The position numbers and the translations under genes were made by a program. Below are positions 18,097 through 27,146 of a stretch of 64,000 nt of DNA, piece by piece; within the stretch, counting starts at the first letter, position 1; every line of letters starts with the position of its first letter. The notes under the pieces are model-generated. The model saw only the letters and a program-made list of their open reading frames with translations. It was not told the DNA's origin and ran no database searches. Origin of the DNA: Bog-793 sp963761425. GTDB taxonomy: Bacteria > Actinomycetota > Acidimicrobiia > Acidimicrobiales > Bog-793. The stretch is from the NCBI GenBank assembly GCA_963761425.1, contig CAVXGQ010000004.1, positions 248,001-312,000 of the forward strand, in the 5' to 3' direction.

Positions 18097-18616
18097 TTTC
18101 GATGGAACAATCACCGAGCTGCCAGTTGATTGGTCATCGCTGCGCCGTCAGCTCGGGATCCACCAGATTGTCGACATTTGGCAACGCCACACCTCATCAT
18201 GGACTGCGGTCACCGAAGCCGAGGTCGCGGCTGCAATGATATCTGAGCCTATTCACCCCATTTTCGATGAACTCAACAAGATCCGGCAATTCGCAGTTGT
18301 GTCGAGCAATTCTACGATCTGCGTGCGTACGTTTTTCGACCGCTTCCCAGCAGTAGGTCGCCGCGTTGCATTGATAATCGGACGCGACGAACTCGGCGGT
18401 CCGAAGACGGATTTCGACCGTTTTGCTCGAGCAGTCCGGCGATGCGCAGTGGCGCTCGAACACCGAGGAGTTCGCGACGCACTTACCTATGTTGGCAATG
18501 AAGCCTACGAACTCGAGTTCGCCCGACGCCTCGGACTTCGGGCCCTCGATGCGCACCTGTTCTGCCATACCTCCTACGGCTCAACCGGCGACGAGATTGT
18601 GGGGACTCCGTCATGA
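18071..18616 (+). CDS. HAD-like protein with altered motif IV
   Basis: 181 residues. Motif I is clear (ILDFDGTIT, nucleophile and acid Asp), motif II is VVSSNS, and a possible motif III Lys lies in GGPKTDFDRF. Where motif IV normally shows GDxxxD, this protein has YVGNEAYELEF, an Asn and a Glu in place of the usual acids. It may still bind Mg through the Glu. Starts inside the end of the ATP-grasp gene and overlaps the oxidoreductase by four bases, so it is translationally coupled to both. Confidence 0.78.
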   Translation: MLGPTPILDFDGTITELPVDWSSLRRQLGIHQIVDIWQRHTSSWTAVTEAEVAAAMISEPIHPIFDELNKIRQFAVVSSNSTICVRTFFDRFPAVGRRVALIIGRDELGGPKTDFDRFARAVRRCAVALEHRGVRDALTYVGNEAYELEFARRLGLRALDAHLFCHTSYGSTGDEIVGTPS

Positions 18617-19602
18617 CCTCTCTACGCATCGGCTTGATTGGCGCCGGCTCCATGGCGGCAAATCATGCGCGTGTCATCTCAGAGTCTGATGACGCAGAGC
18701 TCACTGTCATAGTTGATATCGACAAAGCTCGAGCCCAGCGACTTGCGTCGCAGTTCGATGTACTGGCAACCGACTCATTTGATCGCGTGCTGGACTGCGA
18801 CGCAGTCGTAGTTGCGAGTTCGACTGACTCCCATACCGGAATCGCCTTGGCACTCATCGCTCACGGCCTGCCTCTACTCGTTGAGAAGCCGATAGCAACC
18901 AATCTCTCTGACGTCCTGAAGGTGTGCTCGGCTGCGCGATCCGCGAATGTCCCACTTTGCTGTGGGTTCGTCGAACGGCACAACTCCGTGGTGAAGACAG
19001 CGCTCGATTTCCTAGACGATGAGCCAATACATACGGTCGCGCTCCGCCATTCCCCAGCAGACCCTCGAATGACGACGAGTGTGATTTATGATCTGTTGAT
19101 TCACGACATCGATTTGGCTTTACAGGTTCGCGACAAGACGACTACCCAGAAAGTTGGTGCAACAAGTTGGCCCGGTGTTGGAAACATCGAGGAGCTTGTC
19201 GATTGCACTATCGAATTCGCCGAGAGTGGAGTTGCCACGATGTCTGCCAGTCGGGTCGGCCAGCGGAAAGTTCGTTCAATGGTCATTGTCACGAATACAG
19301 TGCTGTTCGAACTTGACCTGTTACGAGCAGATCTCACTGTCTACCGGAACGTCCGGCAGGAACAACCTGATCCGCTCACATACCGTGCTGAGACTGTCGT
19401 CGACATCCCATTCATCCGCCATTCGGGAGAGCCGCTCGCTCTTCAGTTCGAGCACTTCTTGCGTCTTGTGCACGATGATGCTGATTTCAATTTCGAGGTC
19501 GACAGCATCATTCGGCCACATGAGATCGCTGATCAGGTTGCCCGCGAGGTCAGTAAGAACTCCGTCGAAGCCACGCCCCAAAGGGTCGGTCTACCGAGAT
19601 GA
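18613..19602 (+). CDS. Gfo/Idh/MocA family NAD(P)-dependent sugar oxidoreductase
   Basis: 329 residues with an N-terminal Rossmann fold (RIGLIGAGSMAANHARVI) and the family EKP motif (LLVEKPIATNLSDVL), whose Lys assists hydride transfer. LLIHDIDLALQV matches the later active-site GxHxxD-type segment. It overlaps HAD upstream (ATGA) and the aminotransferase downstream (ATGA). Oxidation at C3 or C4 of a nucleotide sugar followed by the DegT transamination is the usual pairing. Confidence 0.9.
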   Translation: MTSLRIGLIGAGSMAANHARVISESDDAELTVIVDIDKARAQRLASQFDVLATDSFDRVLDCDAVVVASSTDSHTGIALALIAHGLPLLVEKPIATNLSDVLKVCSAARSANVPLCCGFVERHNSVVKTALDFLDDEPIHTVALRHSPADPRMTTSVIYDLLIHDIDLALQVRDKTTTQKVGATSWPGVGNIEELVDCTIEFAESGVATMSASRVGQRKVRSMVIVTNTVLFELDLLRADLTVYRNVRQEQPDPLTYRAETVVDIPFIRHSGEPLALQFEHFLRLVHDDADFNFEVDSIIRPHEIADQVAREVSKNSVEATPQRVGLPR

Positions 19603-20735
19603 TCCGTCTTACAGAGGTTCGGCTCGACGATCGAGCCGAACAGCTAGCAATTCAGGTGCTTCGATCGGGCCAGCTCGCCCAGGGCCCCATGGTGGCTCAA
19701 TTCGAAAACGAATTCGCGAGAGTCGCGGGCACGAAGCACGTGGTAGCCGTGAGTTCCGGTACAGCCGCGCTCGTTGCGGCCCTCAGAGCGCTTCAGTTGG
19801 CACCAGGCGACGAGGTGATCACCACGCCGTTTACGTTTGTTGCAACGCTAAACGCGGCGCTCGATGCCGGTGCAACCGTGCGACTTGTCGACATTGTCCA
19901 CGACGACTTCACCATCGATCCAATGGCGGTAGCCGACGCCATCGGGCCGAGAACCCGAGCAATCGTCCCCATCCACCTTTACGGCTACCCAGCAGATCTG
20001 CACACGCTCCAAGAGATTGCTTCAGGCACTGACATTGTGATTGTCGAAGACGCTGCCCAGGCGCACGCGGCAGCGATCGACGGTGTGCCCGTAGGTTCAT
20101 GGGGCATGGCTGCCTTTTCCTTCTACGCAACGAAAAACCTTACCACTGGAGAAGGCGGCGCAATCTCGACGAACAGCGACGAATGGGCAGATCGTCTTCG
20201 GCTGATCAGGAATCAAGGCATGCGGCGCCGGTATCAATATGAAGCCCGCGGTAACAATTACCGAATGACTGAACTTCAAGCCGCGATTGGCCTGTCCCAA
20301 CTCTCGCACCTGGATGAATGGACCGCGTGCCGTCGAGAGCATGCCGAGCGTCTCAGAGTGCTGCTATCAGATATCGAAGGTTTGGTATTGCCGCGCGAAA
20401 TCCAGCCACGTCGCCATGTGTACCATCAATTCACTGTTCGGTTGCAACGGGATGCCGGCCTGGACCGGGACATTGTGTCAGCCGAGATGGCCTCTCGAGG
20501 CGTCGAAACTGGCATCTACTATCCACGCCTGTGCCATGACTATCCCTGCTATCGCGGCCTCGCGAACATTCATACCTCTGGTCTGAAAGAAGCTGGACTG
20601 GCAACCATGGAAGTCCTATCGTTGCCAGTGCATCAGTGGCTGTCACTGCGAGACATCGAAGAGATCGCAGTAGTCTTCCATGACGTCGTTCGTCAGCACA
20701 GATCGCGCACGAAAGTAGGGGCGCAGCCCTCCTGA
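19599..20735 (+). CDS. DegT/DnrJ/EryC1/StrS family PLP sugar aminotransferase
   Basis: 378 residues. The PLP Lys is in FSFYATKNLTTGEGG, the phosphate/PLP contact SSGTAALVAALRAL lies near residue 50, and VEDAAQAHAA carries the conserved Asp. These enzymes aminate keto-sugars attached to a nucleotide. The gene is last in the four-gene coupled block, so the pathway is likely oxidation by the Gfo/Idh enzyme, amination here, then modification by the ATP-grasp and HAD proteins. The specific amino sugar cannot be named. Confidence 0.93.
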   Translation: MIRLTEVRLDDRAEQLAIQVLRSGQLAQGPMVAQFENEFARVAGTKHVVAVSSGTAALVAALRALQLAPGDEVITTPFTFVATLNAALDAGATVRLVDIVHDDFTIDPMAVADAIGPRTRAIVPIHLYGYPADLHTLQEIASGTDIVIVEDAAQAHAAAIDGVPVGSWGMAAFSFYATKNLTTGEGGAISTNSDEWADRLRLIRNQGMRRRYQYEARGNNYRMTELQAAIGLSQLSHLDEWTACRREHAERLRVLLSDIEGLVLPREIQPRRHVYHQFTVRLQRDAGLDRDIVSAEMASRGVETGIYYPRLCHDYPCYRGLANIHTSGLKEAGLATMEVLSLPVHQWLSLRDIEEIAVVFHDVVRQHRSRTKVGAQPS

Positions 20736-21034
20736 TGTTCCTCTCGCGACAGCGATATACCGTGGGTGCTCGGACTTGGTCAATCCAACCTGCTTCAAGC
20801 CTCCTCGCTACCTCAACACCGACGACAGCTCGCCACGCTTTGACAGGCCAAAACCATGAGTCATAGGCGCGAGCCGCGAATTTGGTATGAAGTCCGCATG
20901 CCTGCACCGCCTCATAAGCCCAGTGACTTGCCCCCACCACGCGCCATCATCGGCGCCTTACTTACAGAGATACCTCGGCAGTTCGCGCACGACGTCTTTA
21001 GGCACCCGTCACGTACCGGACTAGGCATTCCACA
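20736..21034. other. Intergenic region with a possible promoter for the downstream glycosyltransferase
   Basis: No convincing gene. TTGACA at 20840-20845 followed 17 bp later by ATAGGC may be a weak sigma-70 promoter; otherwise nothing is recognised. Confidence 0.35.
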
Positions 21035-22318
21035 ATGCGTATAGCGCTCATCAACAATTTCTTTCTGCCCAGAACGAGCGGCAGTGCTTACCAAACTGCA
21101 CAGCTCGCCAAAACTATGGCGGATCGGGGACATCAGGTGCTGGTCGTGACCGCGGCTCAGGGTGCGAAGCCTGGTGAATTCCAAGTAGGCGGATATCGTG
21201 TCGCCCGCCTGCGTTGCGTAACACTTCCACCTCTCGGGTTCGCGATGCGGTACGACGTGAACTTCGCGCTTTCGCCACGCAACATACGACGCGTCTATGC
21301 CCTGCTCGATGATTTCGCGCCCGACGTTCTTCACCAGCACGGTCAATTCTTCGACATCACGTGGATGAGTGGACTATGGGCGCGTTCCCGACATTGCCCG
21401 GTCGCGCTCACCGTCCACACCCCGCTTATGCATACCAATCGCTTCTACTCGCTAATCATGCGGTCAGCAGACACGTTATTCATACGCAATCTCTTGCGCG
21501 TTTGGTCACCGCAACTCATAGCGACGGACGCGTTCATGAGGGATTACGTGATTCAGCGTTATAGATTGGACAACGACCAAGTCGTGGTCATACCTCTTGG
21601 CGTCGATGCTGCAAGACTCCGAAACGGGAACGGGGAGCGCGTAAGGGAGAAATTAGGGATTGGCGGAAGGCCGATGATCCTCTCACTGGGACACGTCATT
21701 CCGCTTCGCAACCGTCTGCTGCTCGTGGAGTCGCTTCCGTACCTGCTTGACGCGTGCCCGGATGCAGTACTCGTAGTTGTCGGATCGGTCAACGATAGCC
21801 GCTTCCTGCGGCGTGCAAGCGAGCTGAATGTCTTAAGTCACGTCATTGCCACAGGACCCGTCCCATATGGCGAGGTTCCCTCCTATATTGCAGCGGCGAA
21901 TGTTGAGTGCCATGAAGAAGGCCTCGGGTCCGGACTAGGGACAGCGACTCTCGAGGTCATGGCAGCGGGGACACCGATCGTGGCGGTGGCCAATCCCGAG
22001 TGCTTCGTTGGGATAACGCTGCAAAGTGGGACAGAGCTCGTACTTGTGGGCAAGAACGACCCGAAGGGTCTGGCTACAGCTATCGTACGGTTGCTTCGTG
22101 ATCCACAACTAGCACGCTCTCTTGCGGAGGGTGGACGCGCGCTCGTCGAAAGGCACTTCACCTTTGAAATCTCAGCCGATCGTCACTTGAGGTTGTATGA
22201 GTCACTGATCACGCCTCCAGCACCACACAATCGAAGATCAACGTCAGTGGAGACTTGTCGTCCTGACCCGAGTTCGGCACGACTTTCGCGTCCTCCCTGG
22301 TCATGTGGTGGCGCCTGA
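21035..22318 (+). CDS. Glycosyltransferase family 4-like (GT-B fold)
   Basis: The 427-residue protein starts NNFFLPRTSGSAYQTAQLA, the GT4 acceptor-domain opening. It has HGQFFDITWMSGL, the hinge region VVVIPLGVDAARL and ECHEEGLGSGLGTATLEVMA, where the paired Glu residues contact the donor nucleotide sugar. The gene likely adds a sugar to a lipid-linked glycan at the inner membrane. The last about 20-30 residues after LYESLITPP are encoded by the end of a transposon remnant and look unrelated to the family, so the natural C-terminus was probably replaced. Confidence 0.9.
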   Translation: MRIALINNFFLPRTSGSAYQTAQLAKTMADRGHQVLVVTAAQGAKPGEFQVGGYRVARLRCVTLPPLGFAMRYDVNFALSPRNIRRVYALLDDFAPDVLHQHGQFFDITWMSGLWARSRHCPVALTVHTPLMHTNRFYSLIMRSADTLFIRNLLRVWSPQLIATDAFMRDYVIQRYRLDNDQVVVIPLGVDAARLRNGNGERVREKLGIGGRPMILSLGHVIPLRNRLLLVESLPYLLDACPDAVLVVVGSVNDSRFLRRASELNVLSHVIATGPVPYGEVPSYIAAANVECHEEGLGSGLGTATLEVMAAGTPIVAVANPECFVGITLQSGTELVLVGKNDPKGLATAIVRLLRDPQLARSLAEGGRALVERHFTFEISADRHLRLYESLITPPAPHNRRSTSVETCRPDPSSARLSRPPWSCGGA

Positions 22319-22649
22319 AGCGTGTCGTCACCTCCGGCCTTGAGGATGGGCTGAAATACCCTCGGCTGAGATGATTGCGGCGCGATCCCAGCTCGAGGTG
22401 TTGACGGCGAGGGTGTCGAGGGCGTCGAGGACCTGGTGCTGCAACGGCGTGCGACGGGTGACGAGCTCGATCGTCCGCTCATGGCCGTCTTCACGTACGC
22501 CGACTGCCATGGCCGGGACTTTTTGCGGAATTGGGCGAGGATCGTGTTGTCTCTACAAAAAGCCCCTTGCGCGACTACGGGGTAACAACGCGATGATCAC
22601 ACGCTCAAGGACACGCTCAGCAAGGAAGATCGTACCGAACTCGGGACAG
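22263..22649. mobile_element. Small remnant element with imperfect 20-bp terminal inverted repeats
   Basis: Left end at 22263-22282 and the reverse complement of 22630-22649 agree at 18 of 20 positions (core CCGAGTTCGG). The 387-bp interior contains the inverted copy of the 16.7-kb repeat and no intact transposase. This is either an internally deleted IS copy or a MITE-like derivative. It overlaps the 3' end of the GT4 gene. Confidence 0.6.
22269..22394 (-). repeat. Copy B of the diverged inverted repeat (partner 16729-16857)
   Basis: Reverse complement of copy A with scattered substitutions and small indels. The adjoining minus-strand frame (TIELVTRRTPLQHQVLDAL) is a short transposase-like relic. 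With copy A it brackets the ATP-grasp to GT4 block. Confidence 0.75.
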
Positions 22650-22742
22650 AATTAGGGTTGGTAAGCAACGATCCGGGCTGGGCCGGTGCACTAGACGTCC
22701 CGCGTAGTCTGTTCGACTTACCGTCGACCGTGGGGTGGGAAC

Positions 22743-24683
22743 TTGAGCCGTCCATCAGACGATGAATCTCAGCAACTTAAGCTCGAGCAGGGCGCGGAGC
22801 ACAGATCGGGAGCTGACGACGGAGCAGCATTGGCGAGTGGCGCCGCGGGGAGCCAGGTGCTGCGGCATGCCGACCAGGGACCAAAGCGCCGATTCTCTCG
22901 AATCCACAATCGGGCTCATTTCCGAAACGTGACCTACCAAACACTGAGGCCCACGAAGCGGCGCCACGCGGCGCGTACTGACCGCAGCCATTGGCCGGCT
23001 CATGTGATTCCGCCAGCGATCGCCGTCATCGGAAGCCTTGTGCTAATGGTCTTTCTGCGCGGACAAACGCTGCTTTCAAGCTCACTTTACAACCCAGACG
23101 AAGCGACGCTCCTCGCTTGGGGAAGGCGCGCAACGCTCGACTTGGTACCCTACAAGACCTACACGGTCTCGGATGTTCTGTTTCTATGGCCAATCTTTCT
23201 AGGTATCCTCGGCGACATTGGCATCCATTTATCCCTCCTGACCGCACATGTCCTCAGCGGTCTCTTCTACTCGTATCTTGTTTCTGCAGGCTGGTATCTC
23301 TTCTACCGCCAGCACGGCTGGAAATGGGCGACTGCAATCGTTGTACCGCCCGCCATCTACCTGTTCGCCGGTTTTCCATCAATTGACTTTCTGTCACTTG
23401 GCACCGAGTTGTTGCCCATAGCCATCATCATCACTGCCACATTGATTCTCTTTGCCCCTGACCGGGACATCTCTACCGCCAGGTTCCTTCTTGCAAGCGC
23501 CATTGCTGGTGCCAGCATTTGGGCAAAGCCGCAGCTTGGCCCGCTCGCCGTCGCTTTTGTCATAAGCGCAGTGCTGCTCCGACAACTCGAACGTGGGGTT
23601 CGAGAGACTGTGCAACGAGGAGCAGAGTCGCGTCAGGATTCGTCAGCGCTACAAGACACGGTTTGGGGCGCGTTAGCGTTCCTCGCGCCGACAATCGTCG
23701 CGTTGGTGCTGGTAGTTCTCACCGGCGGCTATACGCCGTTTCTCAAAGATTCGCTGGGATTCATCACCAACGAAACCGGAAGTGCAAGCACTTCCGTCGC
23801 GGCCATCGGACCACGCGCAGAGGCCGTTGGTGGCTTCGTAGCGGCATTTCCATTCGCGGTGCTATGGGCGCTCGGAGGACTATTGGGCTGGGATTCCGAG
23901 TGGATGGCGCGGGGACGATCCCGCCGCGTTGTTTCAATCTGTGCCTGGGCTCTGCCCCTCGCATTCGCGGTGCTGACGCTCTTCGCGCTCAGTCACATCT
24001 ACGAACACTATGCGAACATCCTCTATGCGGGCGCAATGGTTTCTGGGGTCTTCGGTTGCAGGGTAGCTCGCATCTCACGCGCCGCCGCCAAAACAGGTGC
24101 AACTCGTGCGAACTTGTTGCGCGCAGTCGTATGGTTATCTTGCATCATTCTTGGGCTCATGGTTGTGTACCCGGTGTGGGAGGATGCAAAGTTCACTCGC
24201 ACGTTCGCCGCTGCAGTTCTCATTCACCAGGATGTGCCGTCAGTGAACTACTACTATTACGGGTTGCCGGAGTTGCGCGATGCGTGTCCTGCTGGTTCTT
24301 ACGTGCAGGTCTGGGGGTGGGCTTCGGAACTCTATGCCTACTACAACTGGATGCCGGCGACCCGATATGTCAACACGGACTATCAGATTGAGAATTCGAA
24401 AGACACGAGTTATTACCGTAAGGTGTTCTTGACTGAGCTCGAGCGCCAACGTCCGAAATGCATCATCGAGGCGATCGGACCCCACTTCGTTGATGGCTTC
24501 GCACCGACTGCCACTTTGCCCAACATCATCCCTGCATCGAGGCGCTTCCTAAACAACTGCTATATCAGGTGGAGGTTTGAAGTGGGGTCAGCGAGTGGCT
24601 CACCCGAGTACTTCCAATCTGTCCCGGTGTACGTTCGGCAATCGTCGTGCGCACCCCACAGGGTGGGTACCTCGACGAGCTAG
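22743..24683 (+). CDS. Polytopic GT-C-like glycosyltransferase
   Basis: 646 residues. About 90 charged N-terminal residues precede roughly ten hydrophobic helices. The first extracytoplasmic loop carries LYNPDEATLLAWG, an acidic NPDEA motif typical of polyprenyl-phosphate-sugar-using GT-C enzymes. The C-terminal about 150 residues are soluble and aromatic-rich (VNYYYYGLPELRDAC, VQVWGWASELYAYYNW), likely an outward-facing acceptor domain. The start could be the GTG-rich 22743 codon or a later one; the N-terminal tail is variable. Probably extends or decorates the surface glycan. A GtrA gene follows downstream. Confidence 0.75.
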   Translation: MSRPSDDESQQLKLEQGAEHRSGADDGAALASGAAGSQVLRHADQGPKRRFSRIHNRAHFRNVTYQTLRPTKRRHAARTDRSHWPAHVIPPAIAVIGSLVLMVFLRGQTLLSSSLYNPDEATLLAWGRRATLDLVPYKTYTVSDVLFLWPIFLGILGDIGIHLSLLTAHVLSGLFYSYLVSAGWYLFYRQHGWKWATAIVVPPAIYLFAGFPSIDFLSLGTELLPIAIIITATLILFAPDRDISTARFLLASAIAGASIWAKPQLGPLAVAFVISAVLLRQLERGVRETVQRGAESRQDSSALQDTVWGALAFLAPTIVALVLVVLTGGYTPFLKDSLGFITNETGSASTSVAAIGPRAEAVGGFVAAFPFAVLWALGGLLGWDSEWMARGRSRRVVSICAWALPLAFAVLTLFALSHIYEHYANILYAGAMVSGVFGCRVARISRAAAKTGATRANLLRAVVWLSCIILGLMVVYPVWEDAKFTRTFAAAVLIHQDVPSVNYYYYGLPELRDACPAGSYVQVWGWASELYAYYNWMPATRYVNTDYQIENSKDTSYYRKVFLTELERQRPKCIIEAIGPHFVDGFAPTATLPNIIPASRRFLNNCYIRWRFEVGSASGSPEYFQSVPVYVRQSSCAPHRVGTSTS

Positions 24684-25062
24684 TAGCAGCGCGTTGCTTG
24701 TCGCTATGGCTGTTTAGGCACGCGCGAGCACGCCGAGTTGATTGCCGTCCCATCCGATACGGATGAGGCGACTTGGTTAGCGCAGGGCGCCCATGGTTGG
24801 TAGCCGGCTGACCGATTCCGGGAACATCGACTTTGACCAGCACCAACCCGAGAGGCGCTGGGGTCTTTAGTCTGCTCGGTCAAGCTTTGTTGTTGCGCGA
24901 CCATCGACTTCCATGAGCTGGGACTCACAAGGGATTGCGCCTAGGGGCGCGGCGAGGCTGTTACGGTCAGTGATGAATGGCGTTCGGTGGACGGAGCGAT
25001 GATCAAGATGAGCCCGATCGGAGGCACTGTCCAGTACGTTCGGTTGGAAGCCGCTGGAAACC
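24684..25062. other. Intergenic stretch without a recognisable gene
   Basis: 379 bp between the GT-C gene and the GtrA gene. Several short minus-strand frames exist but none resembles a known protein or has a good start. No hairpin or repeat of note seen. Confidence 0.5.
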
Positions 25063-25554
25063 TTGGGGTCAGAGCGTGATCGCGAGCGATCAGTGTGGGT
25101 GAGCGTACGTAGAGTCGTTAGTGGTCGATTTGGCTACTACATAGTGGCGACGATTGCGGCCGTGGCGTTCGGCCAGGTGTTACTCGGTATCGGCTATGAC
25201 ATTCTCAAGTGGCCGGCAGTCCTCGCTAACTTTGTCTCTGCGTGCATCGTTACCGGCCCCGCGTTCATCCTCAATCGAAAATGGGTGTGGAAGCAGGGAG
25301 GGAAAGCGGACCTCGTTCGCCAGACTGCACCATTTTGGTTCCTTGCCTTTGTGGGACTAGCAATGTCCACGGCTGGCGTCGCGCTTACGCAGCACTATGC
25401 CGTGAGGCTGGTGGACAATCGACATATCGACACACTTCTGATCATTCTTGGTTCCTGTGCAAGCTATGGCGTTGTTTGGATTGCGCGCTTTTTCATCCTC
25501 GATCGAGTGATCTTTCGGTCCGATGAAGCAGCTGAAAGCACTGAGAACGCGTAA
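25063..25554 (+). CDS. GtrA-like membrane protein
   Basis: 163 residues, four hydrophobic helices: YYIVATIAAVAFGQVLLGIG, LANFVSACIVTGPAFILNRKW (family signature, ending in the aromatic NRKW), APFWFLAFVGLAMSTAGVAL and LLIILGSCASYGVVWIARFF. TTG at 25063 has a GGAAA-type ribosome site; GTG at 25093 is the next choice. Likely partners the upstream GT-C protein in sugar transfer or flipping across the membrane. Paralogous to 15172-15738. Confidence 0.82.
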   Translation: MGSERDRERSVWVSVRRVVSGRFGYYIVATIAAVAFGQVLLGIGYDILKWPAVLANFVSACIVTGPAFILNRKWVWKQGGKADLVRQTAPFWFLAFVGLAMSTAGVALTQHYAVRLVDNRHIDTLLIILGSCASYGVVWIARFFILDRVIFRSDEAAESTENA

Positions 25555-25841
25555 TTGTCGGCTTGACCATGGCTCGTGTGGTGCTCGCGATGCTCGGGAT
25601 GGGTCGCGCGCCTGTCGGCGTCGGGACTCCAATTCGAAGCGCCGCGCGGCTACTTCGCACACACGTCGGGCCGTGATTCCACTTGCCCATAGTGCAGGGA
25701 CCAGGCCGGGGCAGCGACGAACGGAGCGAGAACCTCAACCAGCGCACCTCGCCTCCGTGAAAGTGGGCGTTTGGCCGTGGACGACAGCATACGATCATTG
25801 CCGTCAGTAGTCCCTGACGTGTTTTGGAATGAGGAGTCGCG

Positions 25842-26843
25842 GTGAGGATTGAAGGATCACGAGTACTCGTGACGGGAGGACTGGGATTCATCGGCTCCCA
25901 TGTCGTTGACGCCCTCGTACGGGCCGGCGCATCCGTGCGAATCCTCGATAACTATCGAACTGGTCTCGAAGAGAATATCGCCGCAGTGCGCAACGAGGTC
26001 GAACTCATCCGTGGTGACATCCTGGATAAAGAAATCCTACAAAAGTGCCTCATCGGTGTCGACGCCGTGAGTCATCATGCGGCGCAGCTTGAGATCACGC
26101 GTGCGATAGCTGATCCAGTCGAGGATCTCACAACCAACACAATCGGAACGCTCAACGTCTTCATCGCTTGCGCCGAGGTGGGAATCGATCGGATCGTGCA
26201 AGCTACTTCAGCTGGGGTATATGGCCAAGCGGTTTCGCTTCCTCAGAACGAAGACACCCATCCAACCGAGCCAAACTGGGCCTACGGTGTTAGCAAACTG
26301 GCGAATGAGAAGTATGCGAGCATCTTCCATGCGGTTCATCGTCTTCAGATAACGAGCCTGCGCTATGGAATCGTGTACGGTCCGAGAGAGTGGTTCGGAC
26401 GCGTGTTGACAGTCTTCTTGCGGCGAGCACTCGATCGCGAACCAATCGTCATCTTCGGTGATGGTTCACAGGTACGCGACTTCGTCTACGTAGATGACGT
26501 AGTTGACCACAACCTGCGTTGTTTTTCCGAAGATAAGTCAGCGAATCAGATTTTCAACGTGTCAACAGGTGTTGGTACGACGATTGTCGATCTCGCGAGC
26601 GAGGTGATCGAAGTCACTGGTCTCGATGTCCCACCTATATATGACGATGTCCCTGAAGGACAGGCCTCTCAATTTGTGGACCGTCGGCGGTTACCACAAG
26701 AGTTGAAACAGCTTGTCCAATCGCCCGCGAAATCGCGTGAAGTGCTCGACTGGGAACCGATGACAATGCTGCGCGACGGTCTGAGAGCCGAGTGGGAGTG
26801 GTTGAAGGGTTGTCCGAACCGTTGGACGACGATGTCGTATTGA
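25842..26843 (+). CDS. NAD-dependent epimerase/dehydratase (extended SDR), nucleotide-sugar type
   Basis: 333 residues. NAD-binding motif GGLGFIGSHVVDAL at the N-terminus, catalytic Tyr and Lys in YGVSKLANEKYAS, and a sugar-binding FGDGSQVRDFVYVDDVV late in the protein. That last motif is shared by GalE- and WbpP-type epimerases. GTG start at 25842. Likely converts one UDP- or dTDP-sugar to another for the glycan. Exact substrate unclear. Confidence 0.9.
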   Translation: MRIEGSRVLVTGGLGFIGSHVVDALVRAGASVRILDNYRTGLEENIAAVRNEVELIRGDILDKEILQKCLIGVDAVSHHAAQLEITRAIADPVEDLTTNTIGTLNVFIACAEVGIDRIVQATSAGVYGQAVSLPQNEDTHPTEPNWAYGVSKLANEKYASIFHAVHRLQITSLRYGIVYGPREWFGRVLTVFLRRALDREPIVIFGDGSQVRDFVYVDDVVDHNLRCFSEDKSANQIFNVSTGVGTTIVDLASEVIEVTGLDVPPIYDDVPEGQASQFVDRRRLPQELKQLVQSPAKSREVLDWEPMTMLRDGLRAEWEWLKGCPNRWTTMSY

Positions 26844-26904
26844 TCGGCCGGGTCGCTCCTATCGGATCGGTCGCGTTCCGCGCGCGGTCGTCGGGAAACG
26901 TGTG

Positions 26905-27090
26905 CTATTGACAGGATCTTCGAACTGCCGAGGACTCGGCCCTGGCATTCAGCGCATGAACGGCAACGAGGTTGTCGCAGATGCCCAGACCCCGTTCATC
27001 AGCCCTTTGTGAGGTGAGCCGGTCGTTTTCCTCCCGCCACCTTCGCGCGAACTCCGCCGGCGTCAGGTAACCCAGGGAGCTGTGAGGCAT
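26905..27090 (-). pseudogene. IS3-family transposase C-terminal remnant
   Basis: A 61-codon minus-strand frame starts MPHSSLGYLTPAEFARRW, the very conserved end of IS3-family OrfB transposases, just past the final catalytic residues. The upstream half is missing or shifted (a stop precedes the Met), so this is a relic. It sits between the two divergent epimerase genes. Confidence 0.82.
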
Positions 27091-27146
27091 CTGCTACGCG
27101 ACAAAGTCGAACCTTTCCAGCTCCCCTCCACCCAGCCGGATCCCAC

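Noticed and set aside
20856..21044. 62-codon ORF before the GT4 gene
   Set aside because: No ribosome site, no similarity, and it overlaps the GT4 start in another frame.
25569..25676. Short plus-strand ORF after the second GtrA gene
   Set aside because: About 35 codons with no clear ribosome site or family match; likely chance.
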